DNA of 64,000 nucleotides, from contig NZ_OW235315.1 of NCBI RefSeq assembly GCF_934924865.1, forward strand, positions 372,001 through 436,000, written 5' to 3'. Under the pieces are notes generated by a model. The model searched no databases and was not told the DNA's origin. It saw nothing but the letters and a program-made list of their open reading frames with translations. Position numbers and translations under genes: made by a program. This document shows, one piece after another, positions 43,637 to 53,550 of this stretch (positions are counted from its first letter, which is position 1; each line of letters begins with the position of its first letter). This stretch comes from Tepidibacter aestuarii (GTDB taxonomy: Bacteria; Bacillota; Clostridia; Peptostreptococcales; Peptostreptococcaceae).

Positions 43637-44380
43637 ATGAAGTTTGAATTTGATACACACTGTCATACGATTGCCAGTGGACATGCATATAGTACGGTTC
43701 ATGATTTAGCAAGAGAGGCTAAAAATGTAGGCCTTAAGATGTTTGCTTTAACAGATCATGCACCAGCAATGCCAGGTGGACCACATGTATACCATATAGC
43801 TAATCAAAAAGTAATACCTAGAGTTATAGATGGAGTATTCGTTTTAAGAGGAGTTGAAGCGAATATTATCGACTATAACGGAAAGTTAGATATGGATGAA
43901 GAGTTTTTACCAGAGCTTGATTTAGTGCTTGCAAGTCTTCATGATGTTTGTATAAAGCCTGGAACTAAGGAAGAGAACACTAATGCACTTATTAAAGCTA
44001 TAGAAAACAAGTATGTAGATATAATAGGACATCCTGGAAACCCATCATTTGATATAGATGCAGAGAGAGTTTTACAAGCTGCAAAGGACAACAATGTACT
44101 AATAGAGATAAACAACAGTTCATTTGGGAAGAGTAGACCTGGAAGTAGAGAAAACTGTATCAAAATAGCTAAGATGGCTAAAGAGATGAACGTCAAATTA
44201 GTTGCAGGAACAGATACTCATATAGCATTCCAAATAGGAAGATTTGATCATGTTAAGGAAGTATTTAAGGAAGCTGGAATTCCTGATGAGCTTGTGGTAA
44301 ATAACTCTTTGGAGAGTTTTATAGATTATTTAGATTCTAAAGGAAAGAAAAATATTAAGGATTTCAAAGAACTTATTTAA
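43637..44380 (+). CDS. PHP-domain phosphatase, YcdX family
   Basis: A 247-aa metal-dependent hydrolase. Metal ligands of the PHP domain are visible in DTHCHTIASGHAYST, LTDHAPAM, GVEAN, SLHD, GHPGNPSF and AGTDTH. The length and motif set fit E. coli YcdX, a trinuclear zinc phosphatase. Its physiological substrate is unknown. It lies between two RNA-modification genes and starts 13 bases after the pseudouridine synthase stop. Confidence 0.88.
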   Translation: MKFEFDTHCHTIASGHAYSTVHDLAREAKNVGLKMFALTDHAPAMPGGPHVYHIANQKVIPRVIDGVFVLRGVEANIIDYNGKLDMDEEFLPELDLVLASLHDVCIKPGTKEENTNALIKAIENKYVDIIGHPGNPSFDIDAERVLQAAKDNNVLIEINNSSFGKSRPGSRENCIKIAKMAKEMNVKLVAGTDTHIAFQIGRFDHVKEVFKEAGIPDELVVNNSLESFIDYLDSKGKKNIKDFKELI

Positions 44381-44404
44381 AATACTGTACGGTGGAGGTT
44401 AGGT

Positions 44405-45763
44405 GTGAAAAAGAGAGATATAGTGCAACTTAAGATTGAGGGTATGGATTTTGGTGGAAATTCATATGGATTTATTGAAGGTGAAAGAGTTGATGTTAAG
44501 GGTGGTATTACTGGACAGACTCTTAAGGTTTTAATAAAGAAAATTAGAAAGAATAAGATAGAAGGAAAGTCACTTGGATTAATAGAGAAGTCTGATATGG
44601 AGACTTGTGATACTTGTGAGCATTTTGGATTTTGTGGTGGATGTTCAATGCTTTCTGTTCCTTATGAAGAGCAAATTGAAATAAAAGAGGGGCAAATACT
44701 TGATTTATTCTCACAAGAAGATTTTGTTGGATTTAAGTTTTTAGGAGTTGAAGGAAGTCCTCAGAATCATGAGTATAGAAACAAGATGGAGTATACTTTT
44801 GGTGATGAGCAAAAAGATGGACCTTTAACACTTGGTTTTCACAAAAAGGGAAGAGCTCTTGATATAATAACGGTTGATACTTGTATTTTAATAGATGAAG
44901 ATTATAGAAAGATACTTAAGAGTACTGTAGAATATTTTGCAGAGAAAGGTCTTCCATATTATAAGACTATGCCGCATACAGGCTATCTTAGAAATTTAGT
45001 TGTTAGAAAAGGACTTAATACTAAAGAGATAATGGTTAATATAGTAACTTCTACTCAAGCTGATTTCGATATGACTGAGTATAAGGATATGTTATTAGGT
45101 CTTGATACTGATGGTGAGATGGTAAGTATTCTTCACACAGAAAATGATGGACTTGCGGATGCGGTTCAGTGTGATAAGTTGAATGTACTTCATGGAAGAG
45201 ATTATATATATGAAGAGTTACTTGGACTTAAGTTTAAGATATCTCCATTTTCATTCTTCCAAACTAATACAAAGGGTGCAGAAAGACTTTATCAAATAGC
45301 TTCTGAATTCATAGGAGATCAAAAGGATAAGGTTGTATTTGACTTATACAGTGGAACTGGAACTATAGCTCAAATGATATCAAAGAGTGCTAAGAAGGTT
45401 ATAGGTATTGAGATTGTTGAAGAGGCTGTAGAGGCTGCTAAGGAAAATGCTAGAATAAATAATATAACTAATTGTGAGTTTATAGCAGGTGATGTGGCTC
45501 AGAAGGTTAAATCTATAAAGGAAAAACCAGATTTAATTATAGTTGATCCACCAAGACCAGGTATTCACAAGAATGCTTTAAAGGATATAGTAGGATTTAA
45601 TTCTAAAGAGATTCTTTATATATCTTGTAATCCTAAGACTTTGGTTAAGGATTTGGTTGGATTTGAAGATGGGGGATATGGAATAGTTCAGGTTAAAGGA
45701 ATGGATATGTTCCCTAATACGCCTCATATGGAGACTGTTGTACTTCTTCGTAAAAAGAATTAG
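44405..45763 (+). CDS. rlmD: 23S rRNA (uracil-C5) methyltransferase, RlmCD/RlmD type
   Basis: A 452-aa SAM-dependent RNA m5U methyltransferase. The N-terminal TRAM-like RNA-binding domain is followed by a four-cysteine Fe-S motif (CDTCEHFGFCGGC). The catalytic domain has LYSGTGTIAQM for SAM, the IVDPPRPGIH motif and the catalytic Cys in YISCNPKTL. The Gram-positive RlmCD enzyme methylates U747 and U1939. It begins with GTG seven bases after GGAGG and ends the RNA-modification operon. Confidence 0.9.
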   Translation: MKKRDIVQLKIEGMDFGGNSYGFIEGERVDVKGGITGQTLKVLIKKIRKNKIEGKSLGLIEKSDMETCDTCEHFGFCGGCSMLSVPYEEQIEIKEGQILDLFSQEDFVGFKFLGVEGSPQNHEYRNKMEYTFGDEQKDGPLTLGFHKKGRALDIITVDTCILIDEDYRKILKSTVEYFAEKGLPYYKTMPHTGYLRNLVVRKGLNTKEIMVNIVTSTQADFDMTEYKDMLLGLDTDGEMVSILHTENDGLADAVQCDKLNVLHGRDYIYEELLGLKFKISPFSFFQTNTKGAERLYQIASEFIGDQKDKVVFDLYSGTGTIAQMISKSAKKVIGIEIVEEAVEAAKENARINNITNCEFIAGDVAQKVKSIKEKPDLIIVDPPRPGIHKNALKDIVGFNSKEILYISCNPKTLVKDLVGFEDGGYGIVQVKGMDMFPNTPHMETVVLLRKKN

Positions 45764-45788
45764 AAAATTGTATAGTGCTTAAATCCAA

Positions 45789-45872
45789 ATAAAGCTTATT
45801 AAAATACCACAAATGTATTAAATGTTTTTATAAAGCATTTAAATCATTTTCTAATATTTTAATAAGCTTTAT
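45789..45872 (+). terminator. Long hairpin, probable terminator of the RNA-modification operon
   Basis: Outer arms 45789-45806 and 45855-45872 pair perfectly over 18 bp, and the inside (AAATGTATTAAATG with CATTTAAATCATTT) pairs again, giving an 84-base hairpin with T tail. It resembles the palindromic repeats of this window but no second copy was found. Confidence 0.65.
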
Positions 45873-46018
45873 ATTTTGTTTTGATTTTTATATATTAGAA
45901 AGTAGATTTTAAAAAAACTGAATTTATATTTACACTTCTAAAAATAATATTATAAAATTAAGTTATAAAGTGAAAAATAAGATATAGACTTATGATGTAT
46001 AAAGAAAGGGAAAGCATT

Positions 46019-47014
46019 ATGAAAATAGGAACAGTAGGAACAGGTGTAATTGTAGAGGAATTTTTAAATGCAGTAAAGGAAGTAGTAAATGTTGAATGTA
46101 CAGCTGTTTATTCAAGAAAGGAAGAAACAGCCAGAGTGTTAGCAGATAATTATAATATAAAACAAATATATACGGATTATGATAAATTACTTAAAGATGA
46201 AAACGTAAATTTTGTTTATATAGCATCTCCAAACAGTATGCATTATGAATATGCTTTAAAAGCATTACAAAATGGGAAAAATGTTATTTGTGAGAAACCA
46301 TTTACATCAACTGTTGAAGAAGCAGGAACATTGATAGAATTAGCGAAAGAAAAGAGCTTGTTTTTATTTGAGGCAATTACAACATTACATTTGCCAAACT
46401 ATAATAAGATTAAAGAACAGATTGAAACTTTAGGTGAAATAAAATTAGTTCAATGTAATTATTCTCAGTATTCAAGTAGATATGATAAGTTTTTAGAAGG
46501 AATAGTGACAAATGTATTCAATCCTGTATTTTCTGGGGGAGCATTGGCAGATATTAATATTTATAATTTACACTTTGTAACTGGAATGTTTGGAAAAGCA
46601 AAGGAAGTAAAATATATTGCTAATATCGCTGAAAATGGAATTGATACATCTGGGATCGCTACTTTAAGATATGATGATTTTGTATGTGAGTGTGTAGGAG
46701 CTAAAGATTCATATAGTCCAAGCTTTGTTATTATTCAAGGAACAAAGGGATACATAAAATTAAATAGTCCTGCTAATCAATGTCTTTCATTTGAAATTGG
46801 GATTGGTGATAAAGTTAAAACTTATAACGAACAGAAATTTTCAAATAGGATGGTTTATGAGGTAATAGAATTTATAAATATGTATTATAATAATGATTTG
46901 AAAAAGTGTTATAAATTATTAGAACATTCTTTAAGCGTTGTAGACACAGTAGTAATGGGGAGAAAAGATGCTGGAATTGTATTTGCAGCAGATAGTAAGC
47001 AATTTAATGAGTAA
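46019..47014 (+). CDS. Gfo/Idh/MocA-family oxidoreductase
   Basis: A 331-aa NAD(P)-dependent sugar or inositol-type dehydrogenase. The Rossmann motif GTVGTGVI is near residue 4-11 and the family motif NVICEKPFT near 89-97. The C-terminal domain has the typical SGGALADINIYNLHFVTGMFG stretch. The substrate is unknown. The open frame extends to 45992, but the ATG at 46019 after AAAGGGA starts the Rossmann fold correctly. It is monocistronic and ends with a terminator. Confidence 0.88.
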   Translation: MKIGTVGTGVIVEEFLNAVKEVVNVECTAVYSRKEETARVLADNYNIKQIYTDYDKLLKDENVNFVYIASPNSMHYEYALKALQNGKNVICEKPFTSTVEEAGTLIELAKEKSLFLFEAITTLHLPNYNKIKEQIETLGEIKLVQCNYSQYSSRYDKFLEGIVTNVFNPVFSGGALADINIYNLHFVTGMFGKAKEVKYIANIAENGIDTSGIATLRYDDFVCECVGAKDSYSPSFVIIQGTKGYIKLNSPANQCLSFEIGIGDKVKTYNEQKFSNRMVYEVIEFINMYYNNDLKKCYKLLEHSLSVVDTVVMGRKDAGIVFAADSKQFNE

Positions 47015-47015
47015 T

Positions 47016-47051
47016 AAAAAACTAAGAGCTCAATGAGTTCTTAGTTTTTTT
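47016..47051 (+). terminator. Terminator after the oxidoreductase gene
   Basis: AAAAACTAAGAGCTCA pairs with TGAGTTCTTAGTTTTT (one G-U pair) and extends into a T run. Confidence 0.85.
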
Positions 47052-47174
47052 ATTTGACTAGAATAAGCTAGGATCAAAATAAAATACCTCTCAGACTTAA
47101 TATGTAGTATTTACAAATTTTTATCTAAAGATATGAGAAATGCTTTAAAAGTAAGATAAATAAGCTTTTACAAT

Positions 47175-47236
47175 AAATTATTTTGTATAATTTTTTTATA
47201 TAATGTTAATTTCTCGGGAAATATAAAGGTTTATTT
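47175..47236 (+). repeat. Repeat family E copy 1
   Basis: AATTATTTTGTATAA, TTATATAATGTTAATTTCTC and GGGAAATATAAAGG match 50136-50198 over about 60 bases. Each copy precedes a broken gene by 100-150 bases and follows a terminator, so it could be a shared promoter region. Confidence 0.6.
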
Positions 47237-47339
47237 ATCATGAAATACAGAAAGATCTATGGTAATACATAAACTCTAGTTATTATCTATTTCGTAATAA
47301 TAGAATTATGTATAGCAACTTTGAAACGAAGTGATAACT

Positions 47340-47530
47340 TTGAAGATTAGAAAATTAGATTATATAATTGCATTTTTTATATTCATTATACTTTATGAAA
47401 TTCAAATGATGGCACCGATAACATTGGAAGTTTATTTCTAGGTGCATTTATTAGTTCTGCTATAATAGGAACTATAACTAACATGATGAGAATTATAATT
47501 AATTTTATTATTAAGCCCAAAAGAAAATAG
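47340..47530 (+). pseudogene. Frameshifted small membrane protein gene
   Basis: From TTG at 47340 the frame reads MKIRKLDYIIAFFIFIILYE and on to IQMMAP, then is lost. Near 47415 a shift to another frame continues as DNIGSLFLGAFISSAIIGTI then TNMMRIIINF and ends KPKRK at 47530. The two hydrophobic halves look like one original protein of about 65 residues. I do not recognise the family. Confidence 0.5.
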
Positions 47531-47561
47531 TTTTATATTGTGAATTAAAAGAGGTAAAAAT

Positions 47562-47684
47562 ATGAAGAAATATATAAATATTATTAAAAATAACCTTTAT
47601 TTTTCTCTCAATTATGTAACAGATAATGAAAAAACTAGGAATTTTATAGTGAAATTAGAAGTGAAAGAATTTGATATGGATTAA
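47562..47684 (+). CDS. Possible small protein, 40 aa
   Basis: An ATG preceded by AAAGAGGT opens a 40-codon frame (MKKYINIIKNNLYFSLNYVT and on to KEFDMD). It lies in a degraded stretch between two broken genes, so it may itself be a remnant. There is no recognisable domain or membrane segment. Confidence 0.35.
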   Translation: MKKYINIIKNNLYFSLNYVTDNEKTRNFIVKLEVKEFDMD

Positions 47685-47780
47685 AATAAATTAAGCTATA
47701 GGTCTTATTCAATGCCTACCATTAAATATCAAGATTATATAATATTTTTCACGTTGTAAAAAAATGGATAAAAAAGACTG

Positions 47781-47940
47781 ATGTTAGAGGAGGATGAAAG
47801 AATCGCAAAAATTTTTACTAATTTAATATTAATGAGAAGTGGATATCTTCTATATCTAATAAAAAGGTAAGATAAATATGTATATATTAGAAAGAGCAGT
47901 AGATATTAGTTTAGATATATACATTTATATTGTTGGATAA
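47781..47940 (+). pseudogene. Remnant of a Fic-family gene
   Basis: The frame at 47781 reads LEEDERIAKIFTNLILMRSG then YLLYLIKR and stops. This matches the helix after the Fic motif (DGNGRIARLLMNLILLRNGYPP), with DGN changed to EED, so the active-site loop is damaged. A second piece (YILERAVDISLDIYIYIVG, ending at 47940) matches the usual C-terminal VEKSLDLYL segment. Neither the N-terminal part nor the HPFxDGNGR motif is intact. The annotation rests on this short similarity, judged by eye. Confidence 0.5.
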
Positions 47941-47949
47941 TACTAGAAT

Positions 47950-47981
47950 AGCCTAGAAATACAATATTTTCTAGGTTGTTT
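47950..47981 (+). terminator. Terminator after the Fic remnant
   Basis: AGCCTAGAAA pairs with TTTCTAGGTT, followed by GTTTT. It was probably the terminator of the original Fic gene. Confidence 0.6.
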
Positions 47982-48645
47982 TAATATGCAAATAATTTCT
48001 ACAAAAATAATATTAATTAGATTAACTAAATCTACAATTAAAATATAAATGGTGATAAATTTGCTAATAAATTTAATTAAAAATTTAATTTATTTTTTTG
48101 AGTATTTAAAATTATTTTTGATATTAAATAAGTCTGGAGTAACTTGAAAACATACCTTTTGTGCATAAGATATATACAAAATAATGAAATTATGAAATTG
48201 AAGAAGAAATAAACTTATTACAAGCGTTTAATATAGATTAGAATACATCAGAATGGGCTAAAAGTGTATTGTTATTTATGGAAAAAGATTGTCTGAGATC
48301 CTCTGATTTGAATGGATTGAACATATAATAAAATTAATATTATGTATAAATTTTATTATATGGATATTGACTATATAATAACTATGAAAAAGAATAATTT
48401 AGACTATTCTGATAATGAAAAAAATACAGAAAAATGTGTGAAAAAGTCTATAAAAACAAAAATAATGATTAAATTTTCTTGTAATGAAGTATAAATTGTG
48501 GTAAGATGTCAATGTAGTCAGAATTTTAGAAGTATTCAATGAAAAAAGGAAAACGTTTACTGGAATTATAAAATCTTCTAATTAACTTGAATACATTCTG
48601 ATTTATGACAAACATATTTTAATAAAGTCATAGGAGGGAATCATA
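47982..48645. other. AT-rich non-coding stretch with decayed reading frames
   Basis: No supported gene was found. A short frame near 48247-48327 (TSEWAKSVLLFMEKDCLRSS) looks like a coding remnant, preceded by an in-frame stop. A 36-codon ORF from 48384 lacks a ribosome site. Upstream of sstT there is no T-box or known riboswitch that I can see. The stretch is probably an old gene graveyard plus the sstT leader. Confidence 0.5.
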
Positions 48646-49881
48646 ATGACAAACTTGTTAAAGCAATGGAATAAGTTAAGTTTAGTTAAGAGAATCATTA
48701 TAGGCTTAATCGTCGGAATTATTTTAGCTATGGTAGCTCCAGAGGCAGCAAAACCAATAGGCCTTTTTGGATCATTATTCGTAGGTGGATTAAAAGCAGT
48801 TGCACCTATATTAGTATTTTTCTTAGTAATGTCTGCTATCTCTCAACATAAGAGTGGTCAGAAAACTAATATGAAATCAATCGTAATTCTTTATCTTTTC
48901 GGAACATTTTTAGCAGGACTTGTTGCTGTTGTAGCAAGTTTCGTGTTCCCAGTAACATTAGAACTTGGAGCAGGAGTTGAGAATGTATCTCCTCCAGGAG
49001 GAGTTTCAGAGGTATTAAAAGCATTACTTATGAATATAGTTTCTAACCCTGTAACAGCACTTTCTAATGCTAACTATATAGGTATTTTAGCTTGGGCATT
49101 ACTTCTTGGACTTGCATTAAAGAATGCACCTGACACTACAAAAACAATGATTACTAATTTTGCAGATGCTTTAGCTCAAGTAGTAAGATGGGTAATAAGC
49201 TTTGCACCACTTGGTATTATGGGTCTAGTATTTGATACAATTGCTACAAATGGTATTGGATCTTTACTTAGCTACGGACAGTTACTTGCTGTACTAGTTG
49301 GATGTATGTTCTTTATGGCATTTGTTGTAAATCCTATTATTACATTTGTTGCTATTCGTCAAAATCCATACCCACTTGTATTAAAGTGCTTAAAAGATAG
49401 TGGTATTACAGCATTCTTTACACGTAGTTCAGCTGCGAATATTCCAGTTAATATGACACTGTGTGAAGAACTAGGTTTAGATAAGGATACTTACTCAGTA
49501 TCAATTCCACTAGGTGCTACTGTAAATATGGCTGGTGCAGCGATTACAATATCTGTATTAACACTTGCAGCAGTTAACACTTTAGGTATTAAGGTAGATA
49601 TGGGTACAGCATTAATCCTAAGCATACTTTCAGCTGTAAGTGCTTGTGGAGCTTCTGGAGTAGCTGGTGGTTCATTACTACTAATTCCTCTTGCATGTAG
49701 TTTATTTGGTATTCCAAATGATGTAGCAATGCAAGTAGTTGGAGTAGGTTTCGTTGTAGGAGTTATTCAAGATTCTTGCGAAACTGCACTTAACTCTTCA
49801 ACAGATGCACTTTTCACTGCTGTTGCTGAATTTGCACAGTGGAGAAAAGAAGGAAAGGAAATTGCTATAACTAAACAATAA
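48646..49881 (+). CDS. sstT: Serine/threonine : Na+ symporter
   Basis: A 411-aa membrane carrier of the dicarboxylate/amino acid:cation symporter family. Segments characteristic of SstT are present: [14 protein letters not shown] near 15-28, [28 protein letters not shown], and [17 protein letters not shown]. About eight membrane helices and two hairpins are expected. The start follows TAGGAGGG. It stands alone with its own terminator. Confidence 0.93.
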   Translation: MTNLLKQWNKLSLVKRIIIGLIVGIILAMVAPEAAKPIGLFGSLFVGGLKAVAPILVFFLVMSAISQHKSGQKTNMKSIVILYLFGTFLAGLVAVVASFVFPVTLELGAGVENVSPPGGVSEVLKALLMNIVSNPVTALSNANYIGILAWALLLGLALKNAPDTTKTMITNFADALAQVVRWVISFAPLGIMGLVFDTIATNGIGSLLSYGQLLAVLVGCMFFMAFVVNPIITFVAIRQNPYPLVLKCLKDSGITAFFTRSSAANIPVNMTLCEELGLDKDTYSVSIPLGATVNMAGAAITISVLTLAAVNTLGIKVDMGTALILSILSAVSACGASGVAGGSLLLIPLACSLFGIPNDVAMQVVGVGFVVGVIQDSCETALNSSTDALFTAVAEFAQWRKEGKEIAITKQ

Positions 49882-49903
49882 TAATATGGTGCTTAGACAC
49901 CTG

Positions 49904-49953
49904 ATAAAGTCCTCTATTGTAGTTATGAAACTACGATAGAGGGCTTATTTTTT
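49904..49953 (+). terminator. Terminator of sstT
   Basis: TAAAGTCCTCTATTGTAGTT pairs with AACTACGATAGAGGGCTTA, with a short loop and a T run. Confidence 0.85.
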
Positions 49954-50030
49954 TATAAATTCTTAATTATATGGACGCTGTTATGCTTCTTGGTAAAATG
50001 AATTAATGGCAGGATTAAGAATGGCAATTA

Positions 50031-50087
50031 AAAATGGCGATCATTGAAATATTAGAAAAGACATTTCAATAATCGTCATTTTTATTT
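50031..50087 (+). terminator. Second strong hairpin with T tail downstream of sstT
   Basis: A 20-bp stem with one mismatch (50031-50050 with 50063-50082) and a 12-base loop is followed by T-rich DNA. No gene lies between it and the sstT terminator, so it is a back-up terminator or a remnant of a lost gene. The rest of 49882-50322 holds repeat E and the leader of the next gene. Confidence 0.65.
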
Positions 50088-50135
50088 TAAAGTCCTAAAA
50101 AAACTTTAAAACCAAAATAAATGAGATTATATGAT

Positions 50136-50198
50136 GAATTATTTTGTATAAATTTATTATATAATAATTATTTCTCAGGAAATATAGATATTTATGCT
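50136..50198 (+). repeat. Repeat family E copy 2
   Basis: AATTATTTTGTATAAATTT, TTATATAATAATTATTTCTC and AGGAAATATAGA correspond to 47175-47236. It lies about 125 bp before the broken c-di-GMP phosphodiesterase gene. Confidence 0.6.
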
Positions 50199-50322
50199 TA
50201 GATATTTTATTTCTAGTCTAAATACACTTAATTTACATTAAGTATATATCATAAGAGTTTTTAATATAACTAATATGGGGTAAGTATATTGTGGCGAATT
50301 CGAATTGAGAGGGAGGGTTTCA

Positions 50323-53076
50323 ATGAATATTGATATAAAAAGCAATAAAAGAAAAAATATATTATATCGATTTGTTCGATTATTTATTCCCGTTATAGGA
50401 ATTATTTTAATTGTTTTTGGATTGTATTTTAATTGGCAAATAAAAAAAGAAAAAGAGATAGTATCGATTAAGCAGAAAAATGAAGTAAGAGTTCTTAAAA
50501 GCATTATAGATGAGATGTTATATGATGTTGTTTCTGATTTAATATTTTTAAGTAATTCCAATAGTGTAAATAATTATTTTCAAACATTTCAAAATAAAAA
50601 AGGTGATGAATTAATAGAAACCTTTGTAAATTTTTCAGAGTCTAAAAGAATATATGATCAAATTAGATTATTAGATATTAAAGGAATGGAAATTTTAAGA
50701 GTTAATGCAGATAATAATGGAAATGCAGATATTATAGATGAAAAACAGTTACAGGATAAAAGTGATAGATACTACATTAAAAGTGGGTTGAATTTAAATA
50801 AAGGTCAAATCTATATATCGCCTATTGATCTTAATATAGAAAATGGTAGAATACAAAATCCTATAAATCAAGTTATTAGATTTGTAGCACCAGTTTTTTC
50901 TGATAGCGGTGAGAAAAAGGGAGTAATAGTACTGAATTATAAAGCACAAGATATACTAAATTTAGTTGAGCTTTTTATAAAAAACAATAAAGACTTAAAT
51001 ATTATGTTATTGAATAATGATGGATATTGGATTAAAAGTGACAACATTGAAAAAGATTTTGCATTTATGTATGAAGATAAAAAAGATATATCTTTTAAAA
51101 ATGAATTTAAATATTTATGGAATTCTATTGTTTCATCAAAACAAGGAACTATTTATAATAACGATATAATTTATTATTATAATACAATTAATCCATTACA
51201 TAGCTTTGAAAAAAAAGAGAGTAATTACTAAGTTGTAGGTAAAAATAATTTTTCTTTTAAAGTTGTATCTTTTTATAATTATGAGCAATTACATATATTT
51301 AATAATAAAGAATTTAGAAAAATAATAAATATTGAATTTTTAATTATAGTACTTTTAACATTAATATTATTTCTTTTTTCTATTGTAATAGAAAAAAGAA
51401 AAGAAAGTTCTAAAATATTAAAATTATCAGAGTCAATATCTAAAAATACAAATGAAGCTATTTTAATTACAAATAAAGAAACTAAAATTATTTATGTAAA
51501 TGATGCATATTGTAGAATTACAGGATATGAAAGAATAGATGTCTTAGGGAAAAAAACAGCACAATTCAAATCGGGTAAGCATTCTAAAGATTTTTATAGA
51601 AAAATGTGGGAAGATATTAATCAAAAATATGCTTGGAGTGGTGAGATTTGGGATAAAAATAAAAGTGGTAAACTTTATCCAAAATATTTAACAATTAATA
51701 AGGTAAATCTAGATAAAGATATTATTTACATAGGAATTTTTGAAGATCTTACAGAAAGAAAAAAAACTGAAGAAAATATAATAAAACTTAGAAATTATGA
51801 TGCACTGACTAATTTACCAAATGAAAAATTGTTTTATGAAATTTTAAACAATAGAATTTATTCAAGATCTGAATTCTTTTCAGTTATATCTTTTACAATC
51901 GATAAATTCACATTTATTAATGAAAAGTTTGGTTTTGATGCTGGAGAAAAATTGATTTTAAAAATTTCTCATATAATAGAAGGGTTATTAAAAAATGGGG
52001 ATGTATTATCAAGAACGGGTAAAAATGAGTATATGCTAATTTTGAATCATGCAAAAAATAGAAAAGAAATAATAGAATTTCTAGATAATTTATTTATTAA
52101 GACAAAACAAAGTACTATAATCGATGAACAAGAGATATATTTTGGATTAAAGGCAGGTATTGCAATTTATCCAGAAGATACCAAAAGTATTGATGTTTTG
52201 ATAAAGGAATCAAATATAGCAAAAGAATATGCTATAAAGCAGGGGATAGATGATTATTTGTTTATTAATAATAAAATTAAAGAAATTTATATTGATGAAA
52301 TTGAACTTGAAAATTTACTTAGAACTGCTTTAGATAAAAATGAATTTTTCTTAACATATCAACCCAAAGTCAATAACAATACAGAAATAATATCTGGTAT
52401 TGAAGCTTTGATTAGATGGAAAAATAGTAAACTAGGGTATGTTTCGCCTGAACGATTTATACCTATTGCAGAAAAGACAGGGTTAATAATACAAATAGGA
52501 GAGTGGGTTTTAGAAGAAGCTTGTAAGCAGTTAAAAATTTGGCATGAAAAGGGTTTAGATAATTTAAGCGTAGCTGTTAATATATCTCCGCTTCAATTTA
52601 AGAACAGTGATATGGTTAATTTAATACAAAATACTTTAAAAAAATATAATATAGATGGAGAGTATTTAGAGGTTGAAATTACAGAAACTCTATTAGTGGA
52701 TAGATTAGATGATGTTAAAAAACAACTATTAGATATAAAAAAAATGGGAGTTATTATTTCTGTAGATGATTTTGGTACAGGATTTTCTTCTTTAGCTCAT
52801 TTAAAAAATCTACCTATAGATAAGTTGAAAATAGATCGTATATTTATAAAAAACTACCCAGAAAAAGATAATGGATTAATGTCTAAAATAATTATTAATA
52901 TGGCACATGATTTAGGATTTAAGGTTGTTTCAGAAGGTGTAGAAACTAAAGAACAATTAGAATTTTTAAAGAAAAATAAAAGTGATGAAGTGCAAGGTTA
53001 TTATTATAGCCCTCCTGCTTTAAAAAGTGATTTTGAAAAGTTATATATAGAAAGTATGGAGAATTCACAAGCTTAA
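50323..53076 (+). pseudogene. Membrane PAS-GGDEF(degenerate)-EAL protein gene, interrupted by one in-frame stop
   Basis: One reading frame of 918 codons runs from the ATG at 50323 (after GGGAGGG) to 53076, broken only by TAA at 51229-51231. The predicted protein has a membrane segment (about 18-38), an extracellular Cache-like sensor, a second segment near 345-365, a PAS domain, a GGDEF domain with the motif changed to GKNEY, and an intact EAL domain (EALIRW, DDFGTGFSSLAHLKNLP, KIDRIFI). It would be a c-di-GMP phosphodiesterase. The second half begins at 51604 without a ribosome site, so it is not a separate gene. The alternative is a sequencing error. Confidence 0.8.
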
Positions 53077-53145
53077 AAATTAATAAATAAGAGATTTATT
53101 TATAATTACAAAAGGACAAAACCTCTAAAAAGGATAGGTGATATA

Positions 53146-53550
53146 ATGAAAAAAGAAGAGATAAATCTGAATAATCTAATTAATAGTATTAGTAGTTTAA
53201 ATAAATTATATGATGTTATAAGAATTATTGATCCTATAAAAAAGAAGGTGCTTGACTTTAGTGAAGATAACATAAAAACTACTAATGCTGGATGTTATAA
53301 ATTTTGGAAACAAAATAAGGTATGCCAAAATTGCGTTTCTGTAAGAGCTTATAACGAGGATGAACGTTTTATAAAGATTGAATATAATGGGGATAAAGTT
53401 TATATGCTTACAGCAATCCCAATAAAAGTTGAAGATGGAAAGGTTATTTTAGAATTATTAAATGACATAACAAATAGAGGTATTTTATTTGATATAGAAG
53501 GAAAAGATTCATATGAAATATATAATATTCATAGTTTAAGGGGGATATGA
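53146..53550 (+). CDS. Small PAS-like protein with cysteine cluster
   Basis: A 134-aa protein without membrane segments. Its middle carries GCYKFWKQNKVCQNCVSVRA, a pattern of three cysteines that occurs in PAS-like sensory domains linked to diguanylate cyclases and kinases in clostridia; the cysteines suggest a metal, heme or redox site. It then continues as VYMLTAIPIKVEDGKVILELLNDIT, like the end of a PAS domain. The gene overlaps the next kinase gene (TGATG), so it may be its sensory partner. RBS GGATAGG. Confidence 0.75.
   Translation: MKKEEINLNNLINSISSLNKLYDVIRIIDPIKKKVLDFSEDNIKTTNAGCYKFWKQNKVCQNCVSVRAYNEDERFIKIEYNGDKVYMLTAIPIKVEDGKVILELLNDITNRGILFDIEGKDSYEIYNIHSLRGI

Noticed and set aside
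48384-48494. ORF of 36 codons in the stretch before sstT
   Set aside because: It has no ribosome site, low complexity (Lys and Asn rich) and lies in degraded DNA.
50200-50322. c-di-GMP riboswitch before the phosphodiesterase gene
   Set aside because: The conserved core sequences of c-di-GMP-I and -II RNAs are not visible in the leader.
50238-50561. Minus-strand frame of 107 codons over the start of the phosphodiesterase gene
   Set aside because: It is a shadow without a ribosome site, and the plus-strand gene has strong support.
51604-53076. Separate GGDEF-EAL gene starting at 51604
   Set aside because: The frame is continuous with the upstream sensor gene, there is no ribosome site before 51604, and the PAS and membrane domains would be cut away.
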